DNA from: Candidatus Eiseniibacteriota bacterium
GTDB lineage: Bacteria > Eisenbacteria > RBG-16-71-46 > JAFGJU01
DNA: 17,278 nucleotides
Direction: 5' to 3'
Assembly: GCA_016928935.1 (NCBI GenBank)
Contig: JAFGJU010000058.1
Span: 1-17,278, forward strand
Shown: positions 15,639 to 17,278 of the stretch, piece by piece
Position numbering within the stretch: position 1 is the first letter of the stretch
How the letters are laid out: each line of letters opens with the position of its first letter
Translations under genes and position numbers: made by a program
Notes under the pieces: generated by a model
The model's input: the letters and a program-made list of their open reading frames with translations, nothing else
Databases searched by the model: none
Told to the model about the DNA's origin: nothing

Positions 15639-17278
15639 CTACCTGAGCAGAACAACCTTGCGCGTCGACCACGTTCCCGCAGTCTCGAACGAGACAACGT
15701 AAACCCCGGGAGGAAGCCCCTCATCGTTGAAATCGCTGCCGTCCCATTCTACCGTGGTTCTGCCGGATACAAGACGACCTTCCAGCAATACTTTAAGTAG
15801 TCGGCCGGACGTGTCGTATACCGCGACCCTGCCATTCCTGAAAACGGGACCGCCCGCGGCTTCCTGCAAGTCCACGGCCACCGTCATCCCGCCTCTCGAG
15901 GGTGCGAAGGGGTTGGGCGTGCAGGCTGCCAGCACACTGGCCGGCACGGTGTGAGGCACGTAGACGGCCGGGCCCAACGTCCATCTGACTGCGCCCGCTG
16001 AAGTCTCGTCGCGGACGGCGTAGGAGTAAGTGTGCCCCGGCACGACGTTCGTGTCTGCGAACGCGCGGCCGCCGAGAGAGGCAGATGGGTCGTCGTACAG
16101 GAGCTCGTACAGGTTGTACTCTCCCACGGGCACCGTGCCGGCGTCGGCCTTGAACAACGACATGGCCGCGCCGGTGTAGGGACTGAGGGTCGGCTCCACC
16201 GTCCAGGTCAGGTCCACGCGCCCCTCCGACACCGTCGGCGGGCCGAAGACGATACTGTATGGCTGGTCGTCGGTAGTGGCCGCGAATCCGTCCACGTACC
16301 ATCCCTCCCCGGAGATACTCCCGTCCGTGGCCATGCGAAAACGCACCCACACGGCGCCGCTGTAACCAGAGAGGTCAAACTCCACCCGCTCCCACTGCCT
16401 CGCCCTGCCGGAGAAACATCCCTCGCCGGCGTTCTCACCTCCCACCCTGGGGTCGAACGTGTAGGGGTACCCTCCCTCCGGAGCGAGCCGCTCCCAGTGG
16501 AGGTTGTCTTTGGAAACCTCAACGAAGGCCCCGTCCCACGCGGTCCGGGCGTTCGCGTTCTCGAGGTCCAGCCACTGCCAGAAGCCGAGCCTCGTGCCGG
16601 AGGCTGATATGAACACCGGACTCCTCAGGTAGGAATCCTGGCTTGCTGAGTACTCGGCGCTTCCCGCCACGCCGCACCTCCAGCTTGACGGCCCGTCCTG
16701 GCCGCGCTCCCCAGAGATGTGCCAGTCGTCTACGCCCCCGGAATCGCCGTGGACCCAGTCTCCCTCTCCGGACTCGAAGTCGTCGCGCAGGCCCAGGCTG
16801 TCACCGATGGGAATCGCCAATGTGTCCTTCTGCACAAAGGTCACGCCGTCCGTCAGGGTCACGATGAAGTAGGCTCGGTACGGGTCGTGCGCCAGGGAAG
16901 TGTCGACGTGGAAAGTGAAGCCGGCTTGCGGCACCCTCACCTCGTCCTGCCCCAGGTCGTCGTAGTCGATCGAGTCGCTTTCCACCGTGAGATAGATGTT
17001 GCCCGTTGACGCCCTCGCGTAAAGCCGCCCGGAAGGGAGGCCTATGTTGGTGAGCTCGCACACGAGCTCCGCGGTCTCGCCGTTGTCGGCGTTCCCGTCT
17101 CGGTCCCCCCCGTCAGTGTCGTCGGTAAGGACACGGGATATGACCGCGTTGAAGGTGGTCTCGACCGTGGCGTCGAAAGAGGCCAGTCCACCCGCGTCGT
17201 TTATGTCGGTGACGCGCACCTGTACGTCCTGGCCGTCGTTGTTCCTGCTGCTTGGACCCGTGAAGATGGAAAAGTTCC
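15639..17278 (-). CDS. Secreted multidomain protein with C-terminal FlgD-like sorting domain, C-terminal part
   Basis: The gene enters from the right edge; 545 residues are visible and the N-terminus is missing, so its main activity is unknown. After a short segment, an Asp-rich stretch (DDTDGGDRDGNADNGE) leads into a CARDB-like beta domain (NGETAELVCELTNIGL). Next comes a jelly-roll-like module of the kind found beside secreted peptidases (DDFESGEGDW, FWQWLDLEN, WVRFRMATDGSISGEGWYVD), then an FnIII-like domain (VDLTWTVEPTLSPYTGA). The last 92 residues (PNPFAPSRGG to VVLLR, with VAVYDTSGRLLKVL, TVEWDGSDFNDEGLPPGVYV) are a FlgD-Ig/type IX-like C-terminal domain, typical of secreted proteins in FCB and related candidate phyla. 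It could be a peptidase or an adhesin. Stop TAG, 6 nt before the transglycosylase start. Confidence 0.8.
   Translation of the reverse strand, partial: NFSIFTGPSSRNNDGQDVQVRVTDINDAGGLASFDATVETTFNAVISRVLTDDTDGGDRDGNADNGETAELVCELTNIGLPSGRLYARASTGNIYLTVESDSIDYDDLGQDEVRVPQAGFTFHVDTSLAHDPYRAYFIVTLTDGVTFVQKDTLAIPIGDSLGLRDDFESGEGDWVHGDSGGVDDWHISGERGQDGPSSWRCGVAGSAEYSASQDSYLRSPVFISASGTRLGFWQWLDLENANARTAWDGAFVEVSKDNLHWERLAPEGGYPYTFDPRVGGENAGEGCFSGRARQWERVEFDLSGYSGAVWVRFRMATDGSISGEGWYVDGFAATTDDQPYSIVFGPPTVSEGRVDLTWTVEPTLSPYTGAAMSLFKADAGTVPVGEYNLYELLYDDPSASLGGRAFADTNVVPGHTYSYAVRDETSAGAVRWTLGPAVYVPHTVPASVLAACTPNPFAPSRGGMTVAVDLQEAAGGPVFRNGRVAVYDTSGRLLKVLLEGRLVSGRTTVEWDGSDFNDEGLPPGVYVVSFETAGTWSTRKVVLLR

Overview
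The window is high-GC bacterial DNA. Every gene I can support lies on the minus strand, so the reading order runs from 17278 down to 1. I could not assign a species. Three things point to an uncultivated member of the FCB group or a neighbouring candidate phylum: the long SecA with a middle insertion of the Bacteroidetes/Chlorobi style, the secreted protein ending in a FlgD-like sorting domain, and the presence of TrmFO (a folate-dependent enzyme outside the gammaproteobacteria). That placement is inference. TGA is an ordinary stop here (hslV, xerC, trmFO, topA, glgC and the propeller gene end in it), so no alternative genetic code is involved.

Region 1 (17278-13113) is an envelope pair: the 3' part of a large secreted multidomain protein, followed 6 nt later by a periplasmic soluble lytic transglycosylase with a signal peptide, a tetratricopeptide-like solenoid and a catalytic Glu.

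Region 2 (13106-9126) starts at a recognisable sigma-70-type promoter. It holds glgC (ADP-glucose pyrophosphorylase, cyanobacterial/plant-like sequence), a small membrane CTP-dependent polyprenol/diacylglycerol kinase-family protein, and a membrane protein that appears to join a catalytically dead PP2C-like cytoplasmic domain to an eight-bladed PQQ-type beta-propeller outside the membrane.

Region 3 (9096-1) is one tightly packed operon behind a strong-looking promoter (perfect TTGACA, 17-nt spacer): a broken or recoded cold-shock-domain ORF, then secA, topA, trmFO, xerC, hslV and hslU (cut by the window edge). Neighbours overlap by 1, 17, 17 and 4 nt, then have a 17-nt gap, then an 8-nt overlap. 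The block topA-trmFO-xerC-hslV-hslU is the same order as the Bacillus topA-trmFO-codV-clpQ-clpY cluster; here secA is attached in front. It groups protein export, supercoiling control, tRNA U54 methylation, chromosome dimer resolution and ATP-dependent proteolysis.

The most unusual observations are: (a) the cold-shock ORF, whose conserved Trp codon is TGA and whose RNP1 aromatics are replaced, yet whose frame stays open and ends in a TGATG junction with secA; (b) the apparent pseudophosphatase-propeller fusion; and (c) an eight-cysteine insertion in the second nucleotide-binding half of SecA. I found no RNA genes, CRISPR arrays or mobile elements.
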